From Companilactobacillus musae (GTDB taxonomy: Bacteria > Bacillota > Bacilli > Lactobacillales > Lactobacillaceae): a DNA stretch of 64,000 bases. The notes beneath the pieces were generated by a model, which did no database searches, was not told where the DNA came from, and saw nothing but the letters and a program-made list of their open reading frames with translations. Location: NCBI RefSeq assembly GCF_003967595.1, contig NZ_BIFW01000001.1, positions 558,001-622,000 on the forward strand, read 5' to 3'. The translations under genes and the position numbers were made by a program. The stretch's first letter is position 1. Each line of letters opens with the position of its first letter. Shown in pieces: positions 1-8,382 of this stretch.

Positions 1-225
1 TCCCTTAGCAAGTGCTTTACCAAGTGTACCTACATGATTACTTTCTGACTCGTTTACGGCCTTAAAACCACTTTGGATTGTTAAACTCATGTTAGTTCCG
101 GTATCGCCATCAGGAACCGGAAAGACATTCAATGAGTTTACAAACTTAGCATTTTTTTCAAGTCTGTGCGATGCAACACGCACCATATCTGAAAATTCTT
201 TTTTTGTAATTAGTTCTTTGCTCAA
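1..225 (-). CDS. fakA: Fatty acid kinase ATP-binding subunit FakA (DhaL/YloV), 5' part only
   Basis: First 75 codons of a gene that runs off the left edge. The segment matches the N-terminal DhaL domain of FakA, the ATP-binding subunit that phosphorylates exogenous fatty acids bound to FakB. The motif VFPVPDGDTGTNM (around residues 34-46) carries the Asp residues that hold Mg-ATP in the DhaL family. The start is a TTG at 223-225, preceded by a good GGAGGGG ribosome site; the next in-frame ATG (codon 14) would cut into the domain. It lies directly downstream of the Asp23-family gene, the usual Firmicutes pairing. Family call is strong; nothing can be said about the missing C-terminus. Confidence 0.9.
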   Translation of the reverse strand, partial: MSKELITKKEFSDMVRVASHRLEKNAKFVNSLNVFPVPDGDTGTNMSLTIQSGFKAVNESESNHVGTLGKALAKG

Positions 226-250
226 AAGTTTCCCCTCCAACCAGCTTTAC

Positions 251-619
251 CTATTCGATATCGTCCAGAACTTTAATTCCTTGGACATAAATGTTAACAG
301 TGCCAGCTGGTGTACCAAGCATTGTTTCTAGGTTATATTTTACTTTTTCTTTTAAATTTTTTGCAACTTCAGAAATTTTAATTCCATAGCCTACAATAAT
401 GTAGACATCAACGGCAAGTTTACCATCTTCTTGATGAATAACTATACCTCTTGAAAAATCTTCACGGTTTAGGATCGTATTCATACCGTCACGAAGTTGA
501 TTTTTGCTTGCCATACCTACAATACCGTAGATATCAGAAGCAGCTCCACCAACGATCGTAGCAACAGTATTTGTTGAAACGTCAATCTCGCCATGCTTTG
601 TTTTAATTGTAACAGCCAT
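251..619 (-). CDS. Asp23/Gls24 family envelope stress protein (YloU)
   Basis: 122 aa, matching the Asp23/Gls24 (DUF322) domain over nearly its full length: an N-terminal beta strand segment, the VATIVGGAASDIYGIVGM stretch and a C-terminal NIYVQGIKVL strand. The family is cytoplasmic, often membrane-tethered through a partner, and is linked to cell-envelope stress; its precise job is not settled. The gene is immediately upstream of fakA (25 nt gap) and divergent from rpmB, the standard arrangement in bacilli and lactobacilli, where it is called yloU. An upstream GGAGGATCC sequence supplies the ribosome site. A second Asp23 paralogue (YqhY) is at 23492-23911. Confidence 0.9.
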   Translation of the reverse strand: MAVTIKTKHGEIDVSTNTVATIVGGAASDIYGIVGMASKNQLRDGMNTILNREDFSRGIVIHQEDGKLAVDVYIIVGYGIKISEVAKNLKEKVKYNLETMLGTPAGTVNIYVQGIKVLDDIE

Positions 620-737
620 TTCTGGATCCTCCTATTCTTGGACCTAAATGTATCATAAACAATAAAATTCTATCATAGCAACAATTCTAATTAAAGAATT
701 AAACTTGATAAAACTATATTAATCCATAATTACTCTA

Positions 738-766
738 TTGATTTCAATTCTTAGTTATGGTAAATT
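738..766 (+). promoter_or_regulatory. Probable rpmB promoter
   Basis: TTGATT at 738-743 and TAAATT at 761-766 are separated by 17 nt and lie about 50 nt upstream of the rpmB start. The -10 is imperfect, so this is the best candidate rather than a certain site. Confidence 0.45.
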
Positions 767-817
767 AGTCAGGTGATATTTTAAAGAAAAAACATGTAGC
801 CAAAGGAGGTCGGTCCC

Positions 818-1003
818 ATGGCAAAAGATATTATTACAGGCCGTAAAACAGTGTTCGGTAACAAGCGTTCACACGCTCTTAACCAATCAAAACGTTCTTG
901 GAAGCCAAACTTACAAAAAGTTCGTATTATGGTTGACGGTAAACCTAGACGTGTATGGGTTTCAGCTAGAGCATTGAAATCAGGAAAAGTTACTCGTGTA
1001 TAA
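818..1003 (+). CDS. rpmB: 50S ribosomal protein L28
   Basis: 61 aa, basic, full length for bacterial L28. It starts [20 protein letters not shown] and keeps the conserved [13 protein letters not shown] and [11 protein letters not shown] segments. No Cys pairs are present, so this is the zinc-free form. An AAAGGAGG ribosome site lies just upstream. The gene is monocistronic, divergent from the Asp23-family gene and ends in an intrinsic terminator. L28 sits on the large subunit near the E site and is needed for late subunit assembly. Confidence 0.97.
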   Translation: MAKDIITGRKTVFGNKRSHALNQSKRSWKPNLQKVRIMVDGKPRRVWVSARALKSGKVTRV

Positions 1004-1020
1004 TTATCACTTAATTATTT

Positions 1021-1055
1021 AAAAAGGACTAGCAATTTAATTGTTGGTCCTTTTT
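1021..1055 (+). terminator. Intrinsic terminator after rpmB
   Basis: AAAAAGGAC pairs with GTCCTTTTT around a loop of about 17 nt, followed by a T-rich tract. It is 17 nt past the rpmB stop. Confidence 0.85.
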
Positions 1056-1073
1056 ATTTTACACTATTATAAT
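1044..1073 (+). promoter_or_regulatory. Probable promoter of the beta-helix protein gene
   Basis: TTGGTC (1044-1049) and a perfect TATAAT (1068-1073) are 18 nt apart. The -35 lies within the rpmB terminator, so the downstream gene appears to be transcribed independently. Confidence 0.5.
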
Positions 1074-1108
1074 AAATTTCTAAAATTCATTTCCAAGGGG
1101 GCCTATTA

Positions 1109-1936
1109 ATGAATAAATTTATCGTTGGCAATCAACAAAATAAAGACGACCAATTGGCTCAAGCTATCGTTGACGCTCAAGATGGCGATGTAATTGAATT
1201 ATTACCAGGAACTTATTTCACCACAGAAAGCCCATTTATTTGCACGATCAGGAGAAATCTAACTTTTATTGGTAAATCAACAAACAAAGATGACATTAAA
1301 CTAAATTGCAGTTTTACAGTCGGCGCTAAAAACATTATTATCTTCAAAAATTTAACTATTACCTTCCCTGCCAATGGCGAAAATACTTTATCCGCCTACG
1401 ATGGAGCAGAAGTTTATGCCAATAATGTTTGTATCAATCGTGAAACCTCTGATAATTGGGACACGATATATGGCCAAAATGCTACTTTCTCATTTAAAGA
1501 CTCGCAGATTTTAACCGGTTTAAAAACTAAAGCTATTGGCTTATCACTTGATAACAGTCAAATTTTTGCTGATAATACTTCTATTCAATTTTTATTCCAA
1601 AGAAAATCAAAGGCTTATTTGAAAAATTCCATTGTTACAAACGAATTTAAATTACGTCAACATTCAGAGACTTATTTTCGTAATTTAACTTTGGCCTCTT
1701 ATGTTGTACCCCATAAAAATGATTTAACAGTTCACAGCGGATCATTGTTCCAAGGGCAAGATTTGATTTTTACTAGCCCTGAGCCTCGATTAAGAATCTT
1801 TAAAAGCACTTTTGAGGTTAATAATTTCCAACCTGAACCAAGTCAATTGCACTTCAAATTTGATGCAAATTCAAATGTTTTAGCTGATTCCAAAAAACCA
1901 TTTAATGAAGATAATTTAAATACTAATGACAAATAG
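1109..1936 (+). CDS. Predicted right-handed beta-helix protein of unknown function
   Basis: 275 aa with no signal peptide or membrane segment. The first 60 residues (LAQAIVDAQDGDVIELLPGTY, then LTFIGKS) are typical of the first turns of a pectate-lyase-like beta-helix. They are followed by many short strands with recurring Asn and Ile/Val/Phe spacing (for example AKNIIIFKNLTITF, AEVYANNVCI, SQIFADNTSIQFLF). I see no pectinase catalytic residues, so enzyme activity cannot be claimed. The C-terminus after about residue 245 is polar and probably disordered. The ribosome site is AAGGGGG. The gene stands alone between rpmB and a convergent PLP enzyme. A cytoplasmic structural or binding role is possible but unproven. 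Confidence 0.75.
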   Translation: MNKFIVGNQQNKDDQLAQAIVDAQDGDVIELLPGTYFTTESPFICTIRRNLTFIGKSTNKDDIKLNCSFTVGAKNIIIFKNLTITFPANGENTLSAYDGAEVYANNVCINRETSDNWDTIYGQNATFSFKDSQILTGLKTKAIGLSLDNSQIFADNTSIQFLFQRKSKAYLKNSIVTNEFKLRQHSETYFRNLTLASYVVPHKNDLTVHSGSLFQGQDLIFTSPEPRLRIFKSTFEVNNFQPEPSQLHFKFDANSNVLADSKKPFNEDNLNTNDK

Positions 1937-2045
1937 TTAATCATCAACAAGAAAAGCATCTATTTAATCTTCACAAATTTAAATTTATTAGAATATTCTT
2001 TAATAAGATTTGATGGTTCATCAAATACAAACATTTTCAAATTCA

Positions 2046-2090
2046 AAAAAATACGCTAGTTTCTCTAAATGAGAACTAGCGTATTTTTTG
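2046..2090. terminator. Bidirectional terminator between convergent genes
   Basis: AAAATACGCTAGTT...AACTAGCGTATTTT forms a strong stem with A and T tracts on either side. It serves the beta-helix gene on the plus strand and the PLP enzyme gene (stop at 2097) on the minus strand. Confidence 0.85.
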
Positions 2091-2096
2091 TTTTCA

Positions 2097-3248
2097 TTAT
2101 TTTCTAGATAACTGATTCAAACTATTAGCAAGATCTGCAATCAAATCCTTAGGGTCTTCAATTCCCACTGATAATCTAACCAATTGATGCGTTATTCCCG
2201 CCTTTAATTGCTCTTCAGGAGATAATTCAGCATGGGTCATCTTATAAGGCAACTCAATCAAACTCTCCACAGCACCCAAACTGACTGCTAATTGAATTAA
2301 TTTTGTCCCTTCAACAAATTGGGTTGAATCTAAGCCGTACTTTAATTCAAAAGATACGATTCCGCCAAACCCATCAACTTCTTTTGCAGCTATTTCATGA
2401 TCTCTACTACCGGCAATTCCTGGATAATAGATTTTAGCAATTTCTGCACGACTTTGTAAAAATTCAACAATTTTTTGAGCATTACTCAAGTGACGATCCA
2501 TTCTAACCGCCAATGTTTGAATTCCTCGACGAACTAGATTTGAATCCTCTGGTGAAAGAGTTGAACCAATCGCATTTTGATTAAAATATATTCTCTTGGC
2601 AATTTCAGGATCCTTAGCCACAGCAATTCCGGCAATAACATCTGAGTGACCACTTAAATATTTTGTGGCTGAATGAACAACAATATCTGCACCTAAATTC
2701 AATGGTCTTTGTAAATATGGAGACAAAAATGTATTGTCAACAATTGTTAGAAGATGATACTTCTTAGCAACTTCAGCTGTCTTTTTGACACTTGTAACAT
2801 GTAATAAAGGATTAGTAAAACTTTCAAAATAAATTGCTTTAGTATTTGATTTCACTGCTGCCTCAATTTCAGCAGGATTTTGAGTATCCACAGCAGTAAA
2901 TTCTAAATTCCAACGTTTAAAAAATTCATTGATAATTCTAAACGTTCCACCATAAATTTCTTTTCCAATGATCAAGTGATCACCTGGTTTGAAAATGGCT
3001 AAAACTGCGTGAATTGCTGCTGAACCTGAAGAAAAGGCAAAGCCTTGATAACCATTCTCCAATTCTGCAACCTGTTGTTCCAAATAACTTCTAGTTGGAT
3101 TGCCTGAACGAGCATAATCATACTTTACCTTAGCATCAACTGAAGGATAAATATAAGTTGATGAATTATATACTGGAACATTAACGGCTCCGGTATTATT
3201 ATCTTTTTGAGATTTTCCATGAACTAATCTTGTATCAAATTCTGTCAT
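2097..3248 (-). CDS. Cystathionine gamma-lyase/synthase family PLP enzyme
   Basis: 383 aa Cys/Met metabolism PLP-dependent enzyme. The Schiff-base lysine is K196 in SATKYLSGHSD, and YDYARSGNPTR (residues 43-53) is the family substrate/PLP phosphate motif. These enzymes interconvert cysteine, homocysteine and cystathionine or release H2S. Sequence alone does not separate MetB, MetC and cystathionine gamma-lyase. I place the start at 3248: the ATG four codons further upstream overlaps the GGAGG that must serve as ribosome site. The gene lies downstream of the T-box-controlled metQ-luxS-SDR group, but a terminator at 3338-3386 separates it, so it probably has its own promoter. Confidence 0.85.
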   Translation of the reverse strand: MTEFDTRLVHGKSQKDNNTGAVNVPVYNSSTYIYPSVDAKVKYDYARSGNPTRSYLEQQVAELENGYQGFAFSSGSAAIHAVLAIFKPGDHLIIGKEIYGGTFRIINEFFKRWNLEFTAVDTQNPAEIEAAVKSNTKAIYFESFTNPLLHVTSVKKTAEVAKKYHLLTIVDNTFLSPYLQRPLNLGADIVVHSATKYLSGHSDVIAGIAVAKDPEIAKRIYFNQNAIGSTLSPEDSNLVRRGIQTLAVRMDRHLSNAQKIVEFLQSRAEIAKIYYPGIAGSRDHEIAAKEVDGFGGIVSFELKYGLDSTQFVEGTKLIQLAVSLGAVESLIELPYKMTHAELSPEEQLKAGITHQLVRLSVGIEDPKDLIADLANSLNQLSRK

Positions 3249-3337
3249 AACTGCCTCCATAATTTCTTAACTACATTAAATCAGTTATTTCATACGATTC
3301 CTATAATAACAATAATTTTTATATAAATTTTAGGCAA

Positions 3338-3386
3338 AAAAGAAGAACAACACCTAAAATACTCAACAGCTGTTGTTCTTCTTTTA
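3338..3386 (-). terminator. Intrinsic terminator after the SDR gene
   Basis: AAAAGAAGAACAACA pairs with TGTTGTTCTTCTTTT, flanked by A/T tracts. It lies just past the SDR stop and ends the metQ-luxS-SDR unit. Confidence 0.85.
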
Positions 3387-3392
3387 ATTAAA

Positions 3393-4169
3393 CTAATTCA
3401 TAGTCATTCCACCAGTAACATTAATTCCTTGACCGGTCATATAATCTGATAACGGACTAGCAAGAAATAATACTACATTAGCGACATCCTTTGGCGTTCC
3501 AGTACGTCCTAAGGGAACTTGACTATTATCTTCCTTTTCAATGTCATCTGGCGTTAACCCACGAATCTTGGCACCATCTTTTCTTTCTCGATGCTTCATA
3601 GAAGTTTCAATAATTCCTGGACAAACCGCATTAACATTAATTTGATTCTTAGCTACTTCAATCGCTAGCGTCTTTGTCAATCCTAAAACGGCATGTTTGG
3701 AGGCAACATAAGCAGACATTGCTCGATAACCATTTTTACCGGCTTGCGAGGCAATTAAAACAACTTTTCCTGGTCGATTAGCCGCAACCATTAAAGAAAC
3801 AATATGTTTAGTAACCAAATAGGTTCCACGAGTATTGACGGAAATGGTTTTATCAAAGTCTGATGTCTTACTCTCAAGTAAATAATCCATCGTTGAAATA
3901 CCAGCCACATTAACTAAAATGTTGGGGGTTAAATTTCGAGTTTTCAATTGTGCAGCTAAATTTTTAACACTAATTTCATCACTGACATCCAAATGAATTT
4001 GATATTCCTGATTACTGATCTGCTTGAGTTCGGTATTTTGATAAGACAGATCGGCAACAACCACAATAGCTTGTTCATTTTGAAAGGTTGTTACAACTTG
4101 ACGACCAATACCTTGATATCCACCAGTAACTAAAACAATTTGTTTTTCTAAAGATGTAAATAAACTCAT
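3393..4169 (-). CDS. SDR family NAD(P)-dependent oxidoreductase
   Basis: 258 aa classical short-chain dehydrogenase. It has the Rossmann glycine motif TGGYQGIG (residues 15-22), NVAG (87-90), and the catalytic Ser141, Tyr154 and Lys158 in YVASK. The C-terminal DYMTGQGINVTGG is typical of the FabG-like/3-hydroxy dehydrogenase group. Asp40 at the end of beta-2 suggests NAD preference, which is inference. The substrate is unknown. The gene is co-directional with and 17 nt downstream of luxS, so it is probably transcribed from the methionine T-box promoter. FabG itself is unlikely, since no fatty-acid genes are nearby. Confidence 0.88.
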   Translation of the reverse strand: MSLFTSLEKQIVLVTGGYQGIGRQVVTTFQNEQAIVVVADLSYQNTELKQISNQEYQIHLDVSDEISVKNLAAQLKTRNLTPNILVNVAGISTMDYLLESKTSDFDKTISVNTRGTYLVTKHIVSLMVAANRPGKVVLIASQAGKNGYRAMSAYVASKHAVLGLTKTLAIEVAKNQINVNAVCPGIIETSMKHRERKDGAKIRGLTPDDIEKEDNSQVPLGRTGTPKDVANVVLFLASPLSDYMTGQGINVTGGMTMN

Positions 4170-4186
4170 GTTTACCCTCCTCTACT

Positions 4187-4660
4187 TTAGATTACGTGAC
4201 GTTCAAATGGATCGTTTGAAATTCCCTCTTCGAGAATTTTCTTTGACCATTCCTTAGCTGAAAATAGTGAATGATCACGATAGTTACCACAACTATACTT
4301 ATCTGTTCCTTGAACATCTTTCCATTCAATCTTATTGGCAATATCATCAAGGGCACCTTTTAGCGCTTCAGCAACTTCAGTGGTTGAATGTTCGCCCCAT
4401 GTGATCAAATGAAAACCAGTACGACAACCGAATGGTGAACAATCAATGACGCCATCTAAACGATCTCTTAGAAGTCCTGCTAGCAAATGTTCAATTGTAT
4501 GCAAACCAGCAGTAGGAATAGCATTCTCATTTGGTTGAACCAAACGAAGATCATAATTTGAAATTGTGTCACCTTTTGCTCCGTGTTCTTCAGTAATCAA
4601 ACGAACATATGGTGCCTTTACCTTTGTGTGATCCAATGTAAAACTTTCAACTTTAGCCAT
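4187..4660 (-). CDS. luxS: S-ribosylhomocysteine lyase LuxS
   Basis: 157 aa, full length. It shows the metal-binding H54-T-I-E-H58 motif, Cys124 as third ligand, and Cys79 in the FGCRTGFHL segment that provides the catalytic thiol. LuxS splits S-ribosylhomocysteine into homocysteine and the AI-2 precursor DPD, and so belongs to the activated methyl cycle. It lies 21 nt downstream of metQ, behind the same methionine T-box, which fits a methionine-recycling role. An AAGGAG-type ribosome site precedes the ATG. Confidence 0.97.
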   Translation of the reverse strand: MAKVESFTLDHTKVKAPYVRLITEEHGAKGDTISNYDLRLVQPNENAIPTAGLHTIEHLLAGLLRDRLDGVIDCSPFGCRTGFHLITWGEHSTTEVAEALKGALDDIANKIEWKDVQGTDKYSCGNYRDHSLFSAKEWSKKILEEGISNDPFERHVI

Positions 4661-4681
4661 AATTAAATATCTCCTTAAAAT

Positions 4682-5536
4682 TTATTTATTTTCTAAATAT
4701 GTTAATGGTTTATTAACTTCAATTTTTGTTCCGTAATATTTTTTCTTAATATATTTTTGAATTTCTTTATTGTGGTAGAGCTTAACTAATTTCTTATAAT
4801 TAGCGTTGTTCTTATTCTTAGCAGCAGTTGCTAGAATATTGATATTATCTTTAGTGCTAAGATCAATCTTTTCGTGGTAAATTGAATCGGTCAAAACATG
4901 CAAGCCACTTTCTAAAGCGACTGTATTGGAAATGAGTACAACCGGTACATCATTTAAAACACGTGGTCCCGTGGTATCGTCGATTTCTTTAAACTTTAAG
5001 TTCTTGGGATTAGCGGTGATATCTTTAGTATTACCTAAAGCGTCAAACCCTTTTTTCAAAGTGATTAAACCGGCTTTTTGTAGTAACAATAAATCACGTG
5101 ATGTGTTAGCTGGATTATTAGCAATCGCAACAGTTGTTCCATCTGGAATTTCATTGATATTCTTATACTTCTTGGAATATATTCCCAAAGGTTCCAAGTA
5201 AGTTGTTCCTAAAGCAGCCAATTTTCCTTTAGGATTTTGCTTGTTATAGGCTTGATAATATGACCAAGATTGAAAAGCATTGACATCGACTTGACCCTCG
5301 CTAGTAGCGTTATTTAATTGAGCCCCGTCGGTAATCTCTTTTGTCTTAATATTAAGTCCTAATTTTTTGGCCTGTGAACTCTTAGCAATATGTTCCCAAA
5401 TATTTAGATCTGAACCTTGCGAACCAACAGTTATGGTATTACTATCAGTTGCTTTAGCTTGTTTGCCACAGCCAACTAACAAGATGACTGATAAAGCTAA
5501 TAATGTGGTAAAAATTAACGTCTTTCCCTTTCTCAT
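4682..5536 (-). CDS. metQ: Methionine ABC transporter substrate-binding lipoprotein
   Basis: 284 aa NlpA/MetQ family binding protein. The N-terminus is a lipoprotein signal with a hydrophobic core (residues 7-21) and a lipobox ending at Cys23. The mature part carries the TITVGSQGSDLNIWEHIA-type start and the NPAN/STSRD-type ligand loop typical of MetQ. I prefer the ATG at 5536 because GAGGAGG lies 7 nt before it; the ATG two codons upstream is too close. A methionine-type T-box lies upstream. No MetN ATPase or MetP permease gene is adjacent, so the partner transporter must be encoded elsewhere. Confidence 0.9.
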   Translation of the reverse strand: MRKGKTLIFTTLLALSVILLVGCGKQAKATDSNTITVGSQGSDLNIWEHIAKSSQAKKLGLNIKTKEITDGAQLNNATSEGQVDVNAFQSWSYYQAYNKQNPKGKLAALGTTYLEPLGIYSKKYKNINEIPDGTTVAIANNPANTSRDLLLLQKAGLITLKKGFDALGNTKDITANPKNLKFKEIDDTTGPRVLNDVPVVLISNTVALESGLHVLTDSIYHEKIDLSTKDNINILATAAKNKNNANYKKLVKLYHNKEIQKYIKKKYYGTKIEVNKPLTYLENK

Positions 5537-5574
5537 TTCCATTCCTCCTCAAATTTCTAATAATCCTTTAATTC

Positions 5575-5604
5575 TTATGTTGGTGCTAACCAAAATTCAA
5601 ACAT
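5575..5604 (-). CDS. Possible 9-codon leader ORF before metQ
   Basis: An ATG-started ORF encoding MFEFWLAPT followed by TAA, with an excellent GAGGAGGG ribosome site 7 nt before it. It sits after the T-box terminator and about 40 nt upstream of metQ. It is too short for any homology claim. It could be a chance ORF or a translated leader that couples to metQ. Confidence 0.3.
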   Translation of the reverse strand: MFEFWLAPT

Positions 5605-5696
5605 TCAAAACCCTCCTCATTTAAAATTTATTGTTCTGTCTATGTGGAATTAGACAAAGATTATTTTTTCTAACCAGATTAAACGTGAAGACAAAA

Positions 5697-5985
5697 AAAT
5701 CGTCCCTACATGTACAGACTTTCTCTGTAATGTAGGGACGATTACCGTGGTACCACCCTAATTTATACTTTGCTTACACAAAATACCTCAACGACACTGA
5801 CATGTCCGGGATGATATCGCATCCTTGCGTACCTTTGGCTTTCACCTAGGTAAGACTCCAAGCTCATCTTCAATCAACGTTTGTTCCATCTTTTCACTAT
5901 CTGATGGTCACTTTGCAAACTAATAATTGATCTACTCTTCTCTTCATCGTCTAATTAGATTAAATAAGTTTTAATCGTTTGATTG
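5697..5985 (-). promoter_or_regulatory. T-box riboswitch (probably methionine) upstream of metQ
   Basis: The minus strand reads AGGGTGGTACCACGG (complement of about 5745-5759), the T-box antiterminator consensus. It is followed by a strong terminator: CGTCCCTACAT pairs with ATGTAGGGACG, then a T run, at about 5697-5744. The Stem I region contains an AGTAGA motif near 5930. In the specifier-loop position lies ATG (5865-5867) followed by A, which would read tRNA-Met and agrees with the metQ-luxS genes downstream. A GAT reading one base earlier is possible but fits the context poorly. Confidence 0.85.
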
Positions 5986-5991
5986 GTGATT

Positions 5992-6020
5992 AATTTACAC
6001 TTGCAGATTTAAGTTGTCAA
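5992..6020 (-). promoter_or_regulatory. Promoter of the metQ T-box transcript
   Basis: On the minus strand TTGACA (6015-6020) and TAAATT (5992-5997) are separated by 17 nt, directly upstream of the T-box leader. Confidence 0.65.
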
Positions 6021-6099
6021 CTTAATTTTAATAAAATCGATACTTTAACCTCAAAATCAATACTATACCAATTATGAAATTTTGCTCTTTTGTGTATAA

Positions 6100-6124
6100 A
6101 AAAAGGCATTCATAAATGAATACC
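6100..6124 (-). terminator. Intrinsic terminator after thiN
   Basis: GGTATTCA pairs with TGAATGCC around a TTTA loop, followed by seven T on the minus strand. It closes the rpe-thiN end of the large minus-strand block. Confidence 0.8.
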
Positions 6125-6144
6125 AAATTTTAATAATATTTTTA

Positions 6145-6804
6145 TTATTTTTTATCTCGACTTTGGATAACAGCAACGATTCCACTCTCAAAACTAAAAT
6201 CAACTGTATCCTTAACAAACTCGTTACTAGCCCAACTAACTGGATGCCCTGCACTAAAATCGTTCAATTTATACTTAGCATCCAAAATATTCAAATGTGT
6301 CACTGGACCAAGATTTACAAATGCTACGTATTCCATACCATTCTCATGAAACACAGAATAACGTCCTGGTTTAAAGAAACGAATCGTATTACGGGCAGAT
6401 TTGTAATAAAGCTTGTCATAAAAATCTTGAAATCTAGGATCAAATGGCAAAAAGAGATTAACCAAAAAATGATCAATTCTTCCTCCAGTAGCTCCATAGA
6501 CATAATATTCTTGAGCATTAAATTTCTGACGTGCTGCTAAAAGACATAATTCAGAATCAGTATCGTCTTTTTCTGGTGGGAACTTTTTAAAAATCGGCAC
6601 ATTATCTTGAACTAATTTTTGTTCTTTCTTGTCAATTGAATCAAAATCACCAATTGCAATATCAGGAATGATTCCATTGGCCATCAAATGTAAACTGCCT
6701 CGATCCGCACCAACCCAAGGACCAGGAATTGCTTTAATGCTCTTGCTTAATTCCGTGGGGTATTCACTCTCAGGACCACCTAAAAGGATATTTACTCGTT
6801 TCAT
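6145..6804 (-). CDS. thiN: Thiamine diphosphokinase
   Basis: 219 aa. It transfers pyrophosphate from ATP to thiamine to give thiamine diphosphate. Family signatures are visible: the LLGGPES start, VGADRGSLHLM, the metal-binding IAIGDFDSI around residue 50, and KDDTDSELCL followed by the GATGGRIDHFL motif. The C-terminal half gives the beta-sandwich that binds thiamine. The gene starts with ATGA overlapping the rpe stop by 4 nt. It is the last gene of the rsgA-rpe-thiN unit, an order conserved in bacilli. Length is normal. Confidence 0.93.
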   Translation of the reverse strand: MKRVNILLGGPESEYPTELSKSIKAIPGPWVGADRGSLHLMANGIIPDIAIGDFDSIDKKEQKLVQDNVPIFKKFPPEKDDTDSELCLLAARQKFNAQEYYVYGATGGRIDHFLVNLFLPFDPRFQDFYDKLYYKSARNTIRFFKPGRYSVFHENGMEYVAFVNLGPVTHLNILDAKYKLNDFSAGHPVSWASNEFVKDTVDFSFESGIVAVIQSRDKK

Positions 6805-7475
6805 TGCTTTGCTTCCACTGCCATTGAACGAAGTCCATCGATTCTTTCTTTAAGTCCGTCCTGTCCATCAAAGAGATATGAACCCGCTACAAAGATATCT
6901 GCACCAGCTTTAGCACACTGCTTGATTGTTTCAGGATTAATCCCTCCATCAACTTCAATATCAAAGTTGTCATCAGCTGCAGTTTGACGCAATTGATCCA
7001 AACGTTGAATTTTTTTAGTCATACCGGGAATAAATTGTTGACCACCAAAACCAGGATTAACTGTCATAACCAAAATTCGATCAATAATTGGGAACAATTC
7101 TTTAACAGTTTCTAAAGGTGTTCCTGGGTTAATAACAACCCCAGCTCGAGCACCTAATTTTTTGACCAATTCAATTGAACGATAAATATGTTGAGTACTT
7201 TCGGCATGGATCAAAACTGTACTTGCTCCAGCATCAATTACTGGCTTAACATAAGCATCTGGATTTTCCATCATCATATGGATATCAAGCGGTTTGTCAG
7301 TCACACGATGCATTCCCTCAACCACATTAGGACTAAACGACATATTAGGGACAAAGTTTCCGTCCATCATATCAATATGAAAAACATCAGCTCCAGCTTG
7401 ATCGGCTGCTCTTACGTCACGTTCCAAATTCATAATATCTGCAGATAAAATTGATGGTGCAATCTTTACTGTCAT
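6801..7475 (-). CDS. rpe: Ribulose-phosphate 3-epimerase
   Basis: 224 aa TIM-barrel enzyme of the pentose phosphate pathway that interconverts ribulose-5-P and xylulose-5-P. Conserved segments are IAPSILSADI, the metal-binding HIDMMDGNFVPN (His and Asp), VMTVNPGFGGQ and EVDGGIN. The ribosome site is GAGGAG. The gene follows rsgA by 13 nt and overlaps thiN by 4 nt, so the three are translated from one message. In heterofermentative or pentose-using lactobacilli Rpe feeds phosphoketolase; no such gene is in this window apart from gnd at 53889-55313. Confidence 0.96.
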   Translation of the reverse strand: MTVKIAPSILSADIMNLERDVRAADQAGADVFHIDMMDGNFVPNMSFSPNVVEGMHRVTDKPLDIHMMMENPDAYVKPVIDAGASTVLIHAESTQHIYRSIELVKKLGARAGVVINPGTPLETVKELFPIIDRILVMTVNPGFGGQQFIPGMTKKIQRLDQLRQTAADDNFDIEVDGGINPETIKQCAKAGADIFVAGSYLFDGQDGLKERIDGLRSMAVEAKQ

Positions 7476-7488
7476 TTAAATCAGCTCC

Positions 7489-8379
7489 TCAATATCTTTT
7501 TTTGTACGAATTAATTTCGTTTAAAAAGTATAAATAATTATCATAACGACTTTGCATTATCTCTCCTGCTGCCAATTCTTCTTTGACCTTGCAGTTAGGC
7601 TCATTAACATGACGACAACCTCTAAATTGACATTGACCACTGTATTTCAAAAATTCTGGGAACAATGTTGGCAATTCTTCCGGAGTAATATCCATCAAAT
7701 CAATTGATGAAAATCCAGGCGTATCAGCGACTAATCCATCAGCAATATCAAATAAAGAAACTTGTCTAGTCGTGTGTTTACCACGATTCAAAGTTTGTGA
7801 TATCTCTGCCGTAGCCAAACCTAATTCTTTATCAATATGGTTGAGCAAAGTTGATTTTCCAGCTCCTGACTGACCTGTAAAAACAGTCACTTTATTGGCA
7901 AAAGTTGACTTCAAACTGTCAACTTGAATGTCATTGTAGCTATCTTGATCAGTAAAAACTTGATATCCAGCCTCATGATAACCTAAAAGAACTTGTTTTA
8001 GTTCATCATATTTGTCATCAGATAACAGGTCAGCCTTTGTCAAATAAATCAATGGTTCAATATCGTTATGTTCGATGTTGACTAATATTTTATCCAATAA
8101 ATTACTTGAAAAATTAGGTTCAGCTGATGAAGTTACCACAATTGCTTGATCAATATTCGCAATTGGTGGACGAACCAAACTATTTTCTCGGGGCAAAATT
8201 TCCAAAATATAGCCCAAATCACCAGTGGCATCAAAACTAACCTTGTCACCAACTAGTGGTTTGATTTTACGTTTACGAAAATTTCCTCGAGCTCTAGTAC
8301 GTACTAATTCTTCACTTTCATCATCCAAAACATCATAAAACCCACTAATTGATTTTATGATTCTTCCTGTTCGTTCCAT
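7489..8379 (-). CDS. rsgA: Small-ribosomal-subunit biogenesis GTPase RsgA
   Basis: 296 aa, circularly permuted GTPase. An N-terminal OB-fold (residues 1 to about 70) precedes the G domain, where TKAD (114-117, G4) comes before GQSGAGKST (169-177, G1) and DTPG (219-222, G3). The C-terminal zinc-binding module uses Cys250, Cys255, His257 and Cys263. RsgA acts in late 30S maturation. It lies 3 nt downstream of prkC, the common rsmB-stp-prkC-rsgA-rpe-thiN order. Confidence 0.97.
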   Translation of the reverse strand: MERTGRIIKSISGFYDVLDDESEELVRTRARGNFRKRKIKPLVGDKVSFDATGDLGYILEILPRENSLVRPPIANIDQAIVVTSSAEPNFSSNLLDKILVNIEHNDIEPLIYLTKADLLSDDKYDELKQVLLGYHEAGYQVFTDQDSYNDIQVDSLKSTFANKVTVFTGQSGAGKSTLLNHIDKELGLATAEISQTLNRGKHTTRQVSLFDIADGLVADTPGFSSIDLMDITPEELPTLFPEFLKYSGQCQFRGCRHVNEPNCKVKEELAAGEIMQSRYDNYLYFLNEINSYKKRY

Positions 8380-8382
8380 AAA

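Noticed and set aside
4926-5201. Plus-strand open frames opposite metQ, thiN, pheT, recN and other minus-strand genes
   Set aside because: They overlap well-conserved genes, lack ribosome sites, and have no recognisable domains.
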